Below, piece after piece: positions 1 to 6,349 of a DNA stretch of 27,411 nucleotides. Location: IMG/VR virus record IMGVR_UViG_3300042396_000149, positions 1-27,411 of that record. One strand, written 5' to 3'. Each line of letters opens with the position of its first letter. The first letter of the stretch is position 1. A program made the translations under genes and the position numbers. Under the pieces are notes generated by a model, which was not told where the DNA came from, ran no database searches, and saw only the letters and a program-made list of their open reading frames with translations. The DNA comes from a virus.

Positions 1-826
1 TGCCGAGCAATTGCTTAAGCATGGTGATTTCTTTTACGCCAAACCGATCAGGACAAATCAAGTCCCCTTTCTTTGTGCGTGGATCATATTCGCCAAGGAT
101 GGTCTTGCGTCGCTTGCCATCGTACTCTGCGGGAATACAGATATGCTCCCAGCCTTTGATGTCGTTTAAGATATGACCGCTGATGTCACGCTCGTGCAGA
201 CGTTGCATGACCGTGACCATCGCATCGGTTTTTGGGTTATTAAGACGTGTTGACCACACCATGTCAAACCATTCGAGATCAGACTCGCGCATCGCCTCAG
301 ACTGAGCTGCCTGCGCACCGTGAGGATCATCGAGTATCAAACGCGAACCACCCTCACCAGTAGCTGTACCGCCAACAGACGTTGCGAGTCGATAACCAGT
401 CTTGTCATTCTCAAAGCGTTGCTTTGCATTTTGATCGCCAGCAAACTTGAACATGTGACCCCAACGCTCTTGATACCAAGGTGATTGGAGTAATCGTCTT
501 GTCTTCAAGTTGTCGCGTGTTGACAGCGTGCCAGAATAAGACGCGCACAAAAACTTCTGAGCAGGATCGGTGATCCACTCCCAAGCAGGCCACATCACTG
601 ACACAATCGTTGATTTAGAATGACGCGGAGGAATGTTGATTAGCAGTCGATGTATCTCGCCAGCACTGACTGCTTCAAGATGCTCGCAAATCTCCTCAAT
701 GTGCCATGACTCCATGAATTGAATACCGGGTTCAACCACATGCCATGACTGTTTAACAAATTCATAGAGTGAAGCAGACGCTGCGCGTCGTGCCTTCTCA
801 GCCTTAACTTTTTCAAGCAGTGTCAC
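1..826 (-). CDS. terL: Terminase large subunit, C-terminally truncated by the window edge
   Basis: ATPase of the DNA-packaging motor, which docks on the portal and threads DNA into the capsid. Reading the minus strand from a GTG at 826 gives 275 open codons to the window edge. Visible motifs: a terminase-type Walker A, PPRHSKS, at residues 66-72; Walker B LILDDP at 163-168; and MQRLHERDISG around residue 209, typical of the end of the ATPase domain. The nuclease domain, usually the last ~200 residues of a 450-500 residue protein, lies outside the window. The GTG start overlaps the terS stop as GTGA, which suggests translational coupling. Family assignment is firm; the exact start is inferred from the overlap. 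Confidence 0.93.
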   Translation of the reverse strand, partial: MTLLEKVKAEKARRAASASLYEFVKQSWHVVEPGIQFMESWHIEEICEHLEAVSAGEIHRLLINIPPRHSKSTIVSVMWPAWEWITDPAQKFLCASYSGTLSTRDNLKTRRLLQSPWYQERWGHMFKFAGDQNAKQRFENDKTGYRLATSVGGTATGEGGSRLILDDPHGAQAAQSEAMRESDLEWFDMVWSTRLNNPKTDAMVTVMQRLHERDISGHILNDIKGWEHICIPAEYDGKRRKTILGEYDPRTKKGDLICPDRFGVKEITMLKQLLG

Positions 827-1359
827 GCACTCGCCTTTTGAAGCAATGAGTGCATGGTATCCAGCTCATCATCGCTCAAGCCTTTAAAGTCACCAGCCGT
901 TTGTTGCGTGTTGTTGATCTGAATGGCGGTATCAATGTCTTTGCCAAGGATCGTTTCCTTTCCTTTTTGCAAAGCATTCTGCGCCTGCGTATGCTCTTGA
1001 ATGGTGATCGTTTCATCAATCTTGCGCATCATTGTTGAAAGATTTTTCATCGTTGAACGCTTGAAGAACTCTAAATGACTGAGTCTTTCGTTAACCAAAT
1101 CATTATGAACAATGATGTCTGTTTCTTTTAATGTATCCTTCTGTTTCTTTATTTCGCTAAGTGATTGTTTTGCTTCTGTTTCTTTTATTACAAGCTGTTT
1201 CTTTTCTTCAGACTTAATCCAATTGTATTTTGTAGCACGCTTGCTTATCTGTGATCGTGATTTAATGCTTACATTTTCACGCTCGACTATCTCAGCCAGT
1301 GATAATCCAGCCTCATAATAACTTTGCACCAATTGCCAATCTTTTTCACTGTAAGCCAC
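823..1359 (-). CDS. terS: Terminase small subunit
   Basis: Probable DNA-recognition subunit of the terminase. I start it at the GTG at 1359 (178 aa), because an AGGAGGT Shine-Dalgarno lies 4 nt upstream. A longer reading up to 1461 would run through the 3' end of phoH. The N-terminus (QSYYEAGLSLAEIVERENV followed by ISKRATKYNW) has the look of the helix-turn-helix of small terminases. The middle and C-terminus are charged and probably coiled (MRKIDETITIQEHTQAQNAL), as expected for an oligomerising subunit. It sits between phoH (10-nt gap) and terL (GTGA overlap). Assignment rests on the HTH, size and position next to terL rather than on a unique motif. Confidence 0.8.
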   Translation of the reverse strand: MAYSEKDWQLVQSYYEAGLSLAEIVERENVSIKSRSQISKRATKYNWIKSEEKKQLVIKETEAKQSLSEIKKQKDTLKETDIIVHNDLVNERLSHLEFFKRSTMKNLSTMMRKIDETITIQEHTQAQNALQKGKETILGKDIDTAIQINNTQQTAGDFKGLSDDELDTMHSLLQKASA

Positions 1360-1369
1360 TGCTACCTCC

Positions 1370-2068
1370 TTAACGGTAACGGAGAATAATTTCTTTACAC
1401 ATCTCTGATCTAACAATATCGTCAATACCAAACTCGACGATACCAATCTTATCCACATCATAAAGCCGATCTACTGCATCGGCAAGTCCAGACAAACCTC
1501 GAATGTCGGTCTGCGCAATGTCACCATCAATGATTACTTTGCAGTCATCACCAATCCGAGATAAAAACAAAGCCATTTGTGACACGGTACAATTTTGCGC
1601 CTCATCTAAAATGCACAGACTGTTTTTGAACGTACTACCACGCATGAACTCCAGAGGCTTCATTTGGATCTGTCCGCGCTTAAGCAGTAGGTCAGTATAA
1701 GATTTCCCTAGACGCTCCTCTAGCACGCTAATAAGTGGCTCCATGTACGGCAAATACTTCTCAGCCAGAGTGCCTGGCAAAAAACCAAAACCTTTGCTTG
1801 ATGCTTCGACGTTTGGTCGCGTCAGTATCACGCTATCAATGAGCTTTTCTTCGAGTAACTCGGCTGCGTAAGACGCGGCTATGTACGTCTTTCCCGTTCC
1901 TGCCGGACCGACAGCAAAAGTGATAACGTTTGCACGAATTGCATTGATGTATTGTTGCTGTGCTTTGTTTAATGCACGCAACTGGGATTTCTTTGGTGTT
2001 GTTGTTACTTCTTGTACAAACTTTTGTGCGCGTCGATCTTTGCGCTTAAGTTTCTTTTCAAAATCCAT
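1370..2068 (-). CDS. phoH: PhoH-like P-loop ATPase
   Basis: A 232-residue PhoH-family NTPase, common as an auxiliary gene in aquatic phages. The cellular role is unsettled; links to phosphate stress and RNA metabolism come from bacterial homologues. Walker A GPAGTGKT is at residues 54-61 and Walker B CILDEAQN at 152-159. The family segment LTRPNVEASSKGFGFLPGTL lies between them, and IDGDIAQTD (sensor-like) and GLSGLADAV follow. The first ~25 residues are basic. An AGGAT Shine-Dalgarno lies 6 nt before the ATG. Upstream is the ~800-nt structured gap; downstream come terS and terL, so phoH may be expressed with packaging genes. Confidence 0.93.
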   Translation of the reverse strand: MDFEKKLKRKDRRAQKFVQEVTTTPKKSQLRALNKAQQQYINAIRANVITFAVGPAGTGKTYIAASYAAELLEEKLIDSVILTRPNVEASSKGFGFLPGTLAEKYLPYMEPLISVLEERLGKSYTDLLLKRGQIQMKPLEFMRGSTFKNSLCILDEAQNCTVSQMALFLSRIGDDCKVIIDGDIAQTDIRGLSGLADAVDRLYDVDKIGIVEFGIDDIVRSEMCKEIILRYR

Positions 2069-2214
2069 GTAAGATCCTATTGAGAATAAGGCATCGCGCT
2101 AGGTAATTGACTGCTCTCCGCCTAGCGTGATTAAGAGTAAAGGTAAAACATGAACACGATAGCCATCACGCTATCACTAAAAACACTAACACCTAAATGC
2201 GTTTAGTGATAGCA

Positions 2215-2249
2215 AAAACCACCACGTCATTGATGCAAACAACGTGGTG
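2215..2249 (-). terminator. Terminator-like hairpin upstream of phoH
   Basis: On the minus strand CACCACGT pairs with ACGTGGTG (8 bp), with a small extra TTG/CAA pairing inside, and the stem is followed by GTTTTT. It could end the putative structured RNA before phoH, or attenuate phoH. The T-run is only five, so this is moderate evidence. Confidence 0.35.
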
Positions 2250-2442
2250 TAAAAACTCCCATTTAATCAATTCCAAACTTCCTACGGTACAAGATTGATT
2301 AAGCGGGCGACTAACCAAGGATCTGATAGTTGCCGGTGCTGATCTCCGGCTTAGTGTTATTTGGTGGTGTACTTTCAACCACTCCCAAGTTTCCTATTTG
2401 CACCGACGTGCCATTACCGCTGTGCATCAGCCTGCACATTAA

Positions 2443-2528
2443 CTATCAATAAAACAACATGGTGTAGCTGATTAGACTCTCTTAGCGCACGTTATCATCG
2501 TGACAAAACCATATTGTTTTATTGATAG
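2443..2528. repeat. Long inverted repeat, 15-bp perfect arms
   Basis: CTATCAATAAAACAA at 2443-2457 is matched by its exact reverse complement at 2514-2528. The helix continues inward for six more positions with one mismatch that becomes a G-U pair on the minus strand. The ~44-nt interior contains a small CACG/CGTG hairpin. It is either the trunk of an RNA multiloop or a cruciform-forming DNA site. Confidence 0.75.
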
Positions 2529-2626
2529 CTGCTTGTCTTTCCAAACTGTCAACATAACTAAACCCAAGCCACAAACCAGCCATTGATAAATCGCCAAAAA
2601 TAAAAATACTGGCTTGTGGTGGGCAT

Positions 2627-2727
2627 AAAAAAAAGCCTACTTAATTTCCATCGAAAGAGAGCGAGAATTGGCTCATGGAAATAAAAAAGGCTTTTGTTTA
2701 AATTCTCGTTCATTGGCTTTCGACCTA
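2627..2727 (-). ncRNA. Putative ~100-nt RNA with crossing stems and a terminator-like 3' end
   Basis: Two sets of complementary arms interleave. Set b: 2688-2695 with 2631-2638 (AAAAGCCT type, 8 bp) and 2675-2682 with 2644-2651 (8 bp). Set a: 2717-2722 with 2652-2657 (6 bp) and 2701-2708 with 2662-2669 (8 bp). The order a-b-a'-b' allows an H-type pseudoknot or two alternative folds. On the minus strand stem b runs straight into eight T residues (2627-2634), a rho-independent terminator signature; between its two halves three of five positions also pair on that strand. A TGTTATAAT extended -10 lies just upstream. It may be a small RNA or an attenuator after the primase-helicase gene. Confidence 0.45.
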
Positions 2728-2733
2728 GAAAAA

Positions 2734-2742
2734 ATTATAACA
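2734..2742 (-). promoter_or_regulatory. Extended -10 promoter element
   Basis: The minus strand reads TGTTATAAT, a perfect extended -10 (TGnTATAAT). No good -35 hexamer is seen 16-18 nt upstream, which extended -10 promoters tolerate. Start of transcription would fall near 2727, immediately before the crossing-stem element. Confidence 0.5.
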
Positions 2743-2770
2743 CATCCCAAAAAAATATTCCCAACTTCAT

Positions 2771-2885
2771 TCCCGTCCCATTCCCGTTCCCGTCCTCCCA
2801 CTCCCTAAAGGGAGTGTGGGACGGGCGGGAATCTAATGGGCGACTGTCCCGAATCCCGTTTGGGACAATTCGGGAATCACGGGAC
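2771..2885. repeat. CCCG/CGGGA repeat cluster with hairpins and a G-quadruplex motif
   Basis: Plus-strand C-runs at 2772-2774, 2777-2779, 2783-2785, 2789-2791 and 2797-2799 give five G-triplets on the minus strand with loops of 2, 3, 3 and 5 nt, a textbook G-quadruplex pattern. Next to them 2789-2806 pairs with 2809-2825 in a near-perfect hairpin. Further TCCCG/CGGGA words continue to the helicase stop codon and form TGTCCC/GGGACA and CCGAAT/ATTCGG pairings. The cluster lies just 3' of the primase-helicase gene, where it could be iterons or a structured 3' end. Confidence 0.6.
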
Positions 2886-4739
2886 ATCTTTTCTTAACCA
2901 GTAATATCCAGCATCATGCATTACAAGTCCTTGTTTTTCAAGGTCTTTTAGTCCTTCATTGAAGCGATTGGAGTTTGACTTGCTGTTATTGCTCTTAATT
3001 TCCTCATACGCAAATGGTCGCCACTCCTCACGGGACACCACAAATTCCCGTTCGCCCAAAAGTGTGCGGGAACCACCTAAATTTTGCGTCGCTGCGATGG
3101 CTTTTTTTAGTCCATCTAAACATTTTTGCGTAGCTGGTTTTAATAACGCTTCTTCTTGGGCAACTCCCACATACTCTAAGTAAACACCATCGATTTGCTC
3201 TTGCAGGTAATCATCATAAAAACATTCACCTTCCAGCGGCACAATCTTTAGCGCAAATTCCATGCTGCTACCTGCCGCAAAGTCTTTTGACTTGGTGCAG
3301 GAGAACGTCACTTCCATCTTGGATTTCTTTGTCATGCAAAATTCAGCATCCATACCAGCTTTGATGGCACTACTACCACGCGCACGACCTTTATCCCCAT
3401 GACCACTATGATGAACAGTCACAATCGCGCTGGTGTACTTCTTTGTGAGCATTTCAATGTTGGATAAATACATTGCCATATCCTCGCTGCTATTCTCATC
3501 ACCGTGCATATTTCTGTGCAGTGTATCGATAAAGATAGCGTATGGTTCTTGATCGGTAATCTCGGCAATGATCTGGATGATTTGTTGCACCGCATCTGCA
3601 CTCAACATGTTCACGGATTTTGTGCTAAAATAGATGTTATCTGGATCACGACTGTATTTCTGTTTTAGTGCTTGCATACGCATAGCTAAACCACGATGAC
3701 CTTCACCCGCGATGTAGATGACTAGACCCTTCTTCGTCATTCGTCCGTGCCAAGATATGCCTGTGCCAATACAAAACGCCCAGTCTAAAGCAACTAAAGA
3801 TTTACACGCGCCAGATTCCCCAAACAAGAGTGTGCTGGATCCTCGTTCCAGCACATCCTTTATTACCCAATCGGCTGGCTTCATCTTAGCCATTAATTCC
3901 TGAACCGACACAAACAAACTTTGTTTTCTTCCGCACACAAAATTGTAAACGGATTCAATTCCCGCGTTGTTTGCCATGTCGTTGAAGTCTTCACCCACAA
4001 TCGGTGGGTAAATAACTTCAACACCACACTTGCTTGCTTTCTCAACGCCTACGCCAGACGCATCGTTATCCGCGCAGATCAAAACGCGACCTTTGTATTC
4101 TTTGCGGATCATGTCGCACACTGGTTTCAAATTGCCCGCGTTGAATGCAACGACAACGCAAAATCCTGTGGCTTCATGTAGCGTCATTCCAGTGGCAAAA
4201 CCTTCAGTGATTAAAACCGTATCGCCTAGATTTCCGATCACATAGTAACCGCCTTGCATCTTGCCGCCAGTGTAGAAACGCTTGTCACCATCGGCTGAAA
4301 TAAACTGCAATGACTGGATTTCCTCGTTTGCACCATAGACGGGAACGACCAGGCGATTATCATAAAGCCGCAATCCAGAATCAGACTTGATGTTCTTGCG
4401 TATCAAATAATCATGGTTTTCAATCGTGGGCAACTTAGCGTACAGCTCTTGCGCATTAAAGGCAGCGGAGGCATATGCAAAGTCACGCTCCTCCTTGGCT
4501 TTTTTTAATGCTTCTTCACGATCATAATCGCTCGCTGAGGCTTGACCGTTAATAAACCAATAGTGAACCTCGCCAGACTTCCAATCGCCAAATGCTGCGC
4601 CTTTACCGTCAGCGAACATGGATACCCATCCAGACTTGTCCTTGCCAGTCGTCTGGAATCTTGTGATGGCGGAGTTCTTTATATATGGCGGAGGATTAAA
4701 TCCCACCGCACGGATTGCGTCGAGCAGTTCTTGACTCAT
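2877..4739 (-). CDS. TOPRIM primase - RepA/AAA-type helicase
   Basis: A 620-residue bifunctional replication protein. Residues 20-65 resemble the N-terminal domain of plasmid/phage primases (GWVSMFADGKGAAFGDWKSG); no zinc finger is seen. The TOPRIM core spans about 170-255, with E179 in LITEGFATG and the DxD pair D224/D226 in ICADNDASG. A RecA-like RepA-type ATPase follows: Walker A GESGACKS (307-314), Walker B AIFIDTLHR (401-409), and VTVHHSGHGDKGRARGSSAI (440-459). The C-terminus (about 560-620) looks like a winged helix. Walker A has Cys where Gly is usual before the Lys. It presumably primes and unwinds at the phage origin. Its ATG overlaps the HTH gene stop (ATGA). The 3' end runs into the CGGGA repeat cluster. 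Confidence 0.9.
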   Translation of the reverse strand: MSQELLDAIRAVGFNPPPYIKNSAITRFQTTGKDKSGWVSMFADGKGAAFGDWKSGEVHYWFINGQASASDYDREEALKKAKEERDFAYASAAFNAQELYAKLPTIENHDYLIRKNIKSDSGLRLYDNRLVVPVYGANEEIQSLQFISADGDKRFYTGGKMQGGYYVIGNLGDTVLITEGFATGMTLHEATGFCVVVAFNAGNLKPVCDMIRKEYKGRVLICADNDASGVGVEKASKCGVEVIYPPIVGEDFNDMANNAGIESVYNFVCGRKQSLFVSVQELMAKMKPADWVIKDVLERGSSTLLFGESGACKSLVALDWAFCIGTGISWHGRMTKKGLVIYIAGEGHRGLAMRMQALKQKYSRDPDNIYFSTKSVNMLSADAVQQIIQIIAEITDQEPYAIFIDTLHRNMHGDENSSEDMAMYLSNIEMLTKKYTSAIVTVHHSGHGDKGRARGSSAIKAGMDAEFCMTKKSKMEVTFSCTKSKDFAAGSSMEFALKIVPLEGECFYDDYLQEQIDGVYLEYVGVAQEEALLKPATQKCLDGLKKAIAATQNLGGSRTLLGEREFVVSREEWRPFAYEEIKSNNSKSNSNRFNEGLKDLEKQGLVMHDAGYYWLRKDVP

Positions 4740-4906
4740 AAAGATTCCAAATAGTCTGAAAGTTTTTTAATCATGTCATAGCTGGTGCGCTTTTCAATGT
4801 CATGGATAAAGCGATGAAGCGTTAAACGTGAAATGTCTGTTGATCGTGATACTTCACTGATGTTCATGGGTTTGAGTTTGGTTTTGATTTGATCTGGCGT
4901 AAGCAT
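4736..4906 (-). CDS. Small Cro/CI-like HTH regulator
   Basis: A 56-residue protein. The start at 4906 gives AGGA with 7-nt spacing; an in-frame ATG at 4912 would be almost on top of the Shine-Dalgarno. The stretch NISEVSRSTDISRLTLHRFI followed by RTSYDMIKKLSDYLES fits an XRE/Cro-type helix-turn-helix. It is the first gene after the overlapping divergent promoters and overlaps primase-helicase by ATGA. Cro-like proteins usually bind operators in the divergent region next to their own gene, so it is a good candidate to control both arms. Target binding is inferred; the HTH is visible. Confidence 0.75.
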   Translation of the reverse strand: MLTPDQIKTKLKPMNISEVSRSTDISRLTLHRFIHDIEKRTSYDMIKKLSDYLESL

Positions 4907-4928
4907 TGTCATTTCCTTTTGTTCAAGT

Positions 4929-4970
4929 TATAAAAAAATATGTTGACATTATAAACAGCGTGCGGATAAT
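4929..4970 (+). promoter_or_regulatory. Rightward promoter P1 with A-tract
   Basis: -35 TTGACA at 4943-4948 and -10 GATAAT at 4965-4970, spacing 16. Upstream sits an A-tract element starting TATAAAAAAATATG at 4929. The same 16-nt block plus a conserved AACAG in the spacer recurs at the second promoter near 9369. It should drive the recombination module. Confidence 0.72.
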
Positions 4971-4975
4971 AGCAA
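4948..4975 (-). promoter_or_regulatory. Leftward promoter (HTH regulator and primase-helicase)
   Basis: On the minus strand -35 TTGCTA (4970-4975) and -10 TATAAT (4948-4953) are 16 nt apart. The elements interlock with the rightward promoter on the opposite strand: the leftward -10 overlaps the rightward -35, and the reverse. Confidence 0.6.
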
Positions 4976-5022
4976 CCTCGGTAAAGAAATTATTTTTTTA
5001 ATTCCCAATGTGGAGAGCAACA

Positions 5023-5772
5023 ATGAGCTTACTTAATAGCATTACAAAACCCGTAAACAGATACCGTTTGTTCACAATTTACGGTGGAGCTGGTACAGGT
5101 AAAACGTCTTTGGCTAATACGTTTCCTGCGCCAATTTTTATAAGAGCTGAAGATGGCTTGTCTTCAATTCCTGCTGATGCAATGCCAGACGCATTCCCAA
5201 TTTTAGAAACAGGAAGTGACATCTTTAATCAATTATTGGCATTGATCAAAGAGGATCACCAATACAAAACTGTCATTATCGACAGCATCAGTAAATTAGA
5301 TCGCTTGTTTACAGATGAAATAACAAAAGGCGACAGCAACGCTAAAGCATTAGCCACAGCAATGGGTGGTTATGGTGCTGGGTACCAAGCTCTTGGCTCT
5401 ATGCACGGACGTGTGCGTAAAGCCTGTCAAATTCTTTCTGATCAAAAAGACATGAACATCGTGTTTTTGTCACACGCAGAACTAAACACAATTAGTCTAC
5501 CAGATGCAGATCAGTATCAGCAATTTGGTTTAAAGATGGAAAAAAAATCGCAGAGTCATTACATCGACGATGTAGACTTTGTGGGTTATCTGCGTCTTGA
5601 AACTTTTATATTAAAAGACGAACAGAAGAAAACAAAAGCGACAAGCAGCGGTGAGCGCATTATTCAATGCACGAGCCAAGCATCATCTGTCAGCAAAAAC
5701 CGTATGGGTTTAACTGACGACATTTTAGTGACTTATGGTGTAAATCCATTAGCACAATTCATCAATAAGTAG
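5023..5772 (+). CDS. Sak4-like RecA-fold ATPase (AAA_24 type), recombination
   Basis: A 249-residue P-loop protein; Walker A GGAGTGKT at residues 21-28 and Walker B TVIID at 83-87. The layout (short N-terminus, RLFTIYGGAGTGKTSLANTF, TVIIDSISKLDRL, then VFLSHAE) matches phage nucleotide-binding proteins called Sak4, short Rad51/RecA-like proteins that assist single-strand annealing. The start at 5023 is chosen over 5008 because GGAG lies 7 nt before it and after the first ATG. It is the first gene of the rightward operon and is followed by an SSB-like protein and a YqaJ exonuclease, the usual partners. ATPase family is sure; Sak4 function is by homology and context. Confidence 0.82.
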   Translation: MSLLNSITKPVNRYRLFTIYGGAGTGKTSLANTFPAPIFIRAEDGLSSIPADAMPDAFPILETGSDIFNQLLALIKEDHQYKTVIIDSISKLDRLFTDEITKGDSNAKALATAMGGYGAGYQALGSMHGRVRKACQILSDQKDMNIVFLSHAELNTISLPDADQYQQFGLKMEKKSQSHYIDDVDFVGYLRLETFILKDEQKKTKATSSGERIIQCTSQASSVSKNRMGLTDDILVTYGVNPLAQFINK

Positions 5773-5782
5773 GAGAAACATC

Positions 5783-6301
5783 ATGAGTTTTTGGCAAACA
5801 AGCGAAGGTAAAAGCGCAACAACAGAAGCGACAGGAAAGTTTGAAGCGTCAGCATCGTATGAATTAATTCCAGACGGCACGACTGCGCTGGCTATCATCA
5901 CCAAACCATCAATTGAACAATACAATGGCGATGAGTACATCAATGTCGAATGGACAGTTGCAAAACCCGAAGCGTACAAAAATCGTAAGGTTTTTCAAAA
6001 AGTGCGCGTGTGGGATAGCAATCCCAAAAAAGCAGACAAAGCCAAGGCGATGCTTGCAAACATCGACAAAAACGCTGGTGGTAAATTGGCAAAACTTGAT
6101 AAAGATCCAACTAACGAGTCACTTGCCGTTCTGACCGGAAAAACCATGCTAATTAAGATTCTTATCTGGAGCATTGATGATAAGACGGGAAATTATATTG
6201 GCGCAGTATCACCACGCACAACAGAAGAAGCAGCACCTGCACCGACTCCTAAACCAGTTGAAATTGATGATGCGTTTGACGATTGGGACGTACCTTTTTA
6301 A
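5783..6301 (+). CDS. Single-stranded DNA-binding protein, DUF669-like
   Basis: A 172-residue protein beginning MSFWQTSEGKSATTEATGKFEA, then a beta-rich segment (YELIPDGTTALAIITKPSIE and YINVEWTVAKPEAYKNRKVF) as in the DUF669 group of phage recombination genes. The C-terminus is a Pro-rich linker followed by an acidic tail ending DDWDVPF, closely like the DDDIPF tip through which bacterial SSB recruits partner proteins. It most likely coats single strands during replication and annealing. It sits 10 nt after the Sak4-like gene with GGAG 8 nt before its ATG, and before the exonuclease. Confidence 0.75.
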   Translation: MSFWQTSEGKSATTEATGKFEASASYELIPDGTTALAIITKPSIEQYNGDEYINVEWTVAKPEAYKNRKVFQKVRVWDSNPKKADKAKAMLANIDKNAGGKLAKLDKDPTNESLAVLTGKTMLIKILIWSIDDKTGNYIGAVSPRTTEEAAPAPTPKPVEIDDAFDDWDVPF

Positions 6302-6349
6302 TTAACCAATTTACAGCACAAGGATGTGCATCTTTACGAGGAAAAGAAA

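Larger units (their letters stand above)
2093..2620 (-). ncRNA. Candidate large structured RNA (multi-stem)
   Basis: Paired arms read directly from the sequence: 2097-2103/2121-2127 (7 bp); 2170-2181/2202-2213 (12 bp); 2220-2227/2242-2249 (8 bp); 2263-2271/2294-2302 (9 bp); a GCCGG/CCGGC pair near 2332-2350; a GTGGT/ACCAC pair near 2364-2382; 2421-2426/2433-2438 (6 bp); 2443-2457/2514-2528 (15 bp, extending inward to 2463/2508 with one mismatch); 2569-2579/2609-2619 (11 bp with one mismatch). In the two longest imperfect stems the mismatch is C-A on plus but G-U on minus, favouring a minus-strand RNA, the direction of the flanking genes. The outer extension of the 2097 stem (2096/2128) favours plus, so the strand is not certain. 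Identity with a known family cannot be decided by eye. Confidence 0.4.
2069..2876. other. 808-nt intergenic region without a credible gene, rich in inverted repeats
   Basis: Between primase-helicase and phoH, both on the minus strand. Open frames here (for example 2193-2378 minus, 2694-2897 plus) have unremarkable products and run across palindromes, so I call none. From right to left it holds: a CCCG/CGGGA repeat cluster with hairpins (2771-2885), a minus-strand extended -10 box (2734-2742), a pseudoknot-capable terminator-like element (2627-2722), and then at least nine stem-loops from 2620 to 2093. No tRNA or known riboswitch core was recognised. Candidate functions are a structured non-coding RNA, a long regulatory leader of phoH-terS-terL, or a replication origin. 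Confidence 0.7.

Noticed and set aside
1360-1461. N-terminal extension of terS
   Set aside because: Would overlap phoH by ~90 nt; GTG at 1359 has a strong AGGAGGT upstream.
2193-2378. Minus-strand 61-aa frame in the structured gap
   Set aside because: Runs across three inverted repeats, no Shine-Dalgarno, no recognisable product.
2514-2552. Minus-strand promoter from TTGACA at 2547-2552
   Set aside because: Perfect -35 but the best -10 (TATCAA) is 19 nt away and lies inside the long inverted repeat; too weak to call.
2069-2876. tRNA or tmRNA in the gap
   Set aside because: No T-loop GGTTCGA-type motif, no acceptor stem with CCA and no matching cloverleaf found by eye.
2694-2897. Plus-strand 67-aa frame over the CCCG cluster
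   Set aside because: Covers hairpins and the end of primase-helicase; odd Pro/Phe composition follows from the DNA repeats.
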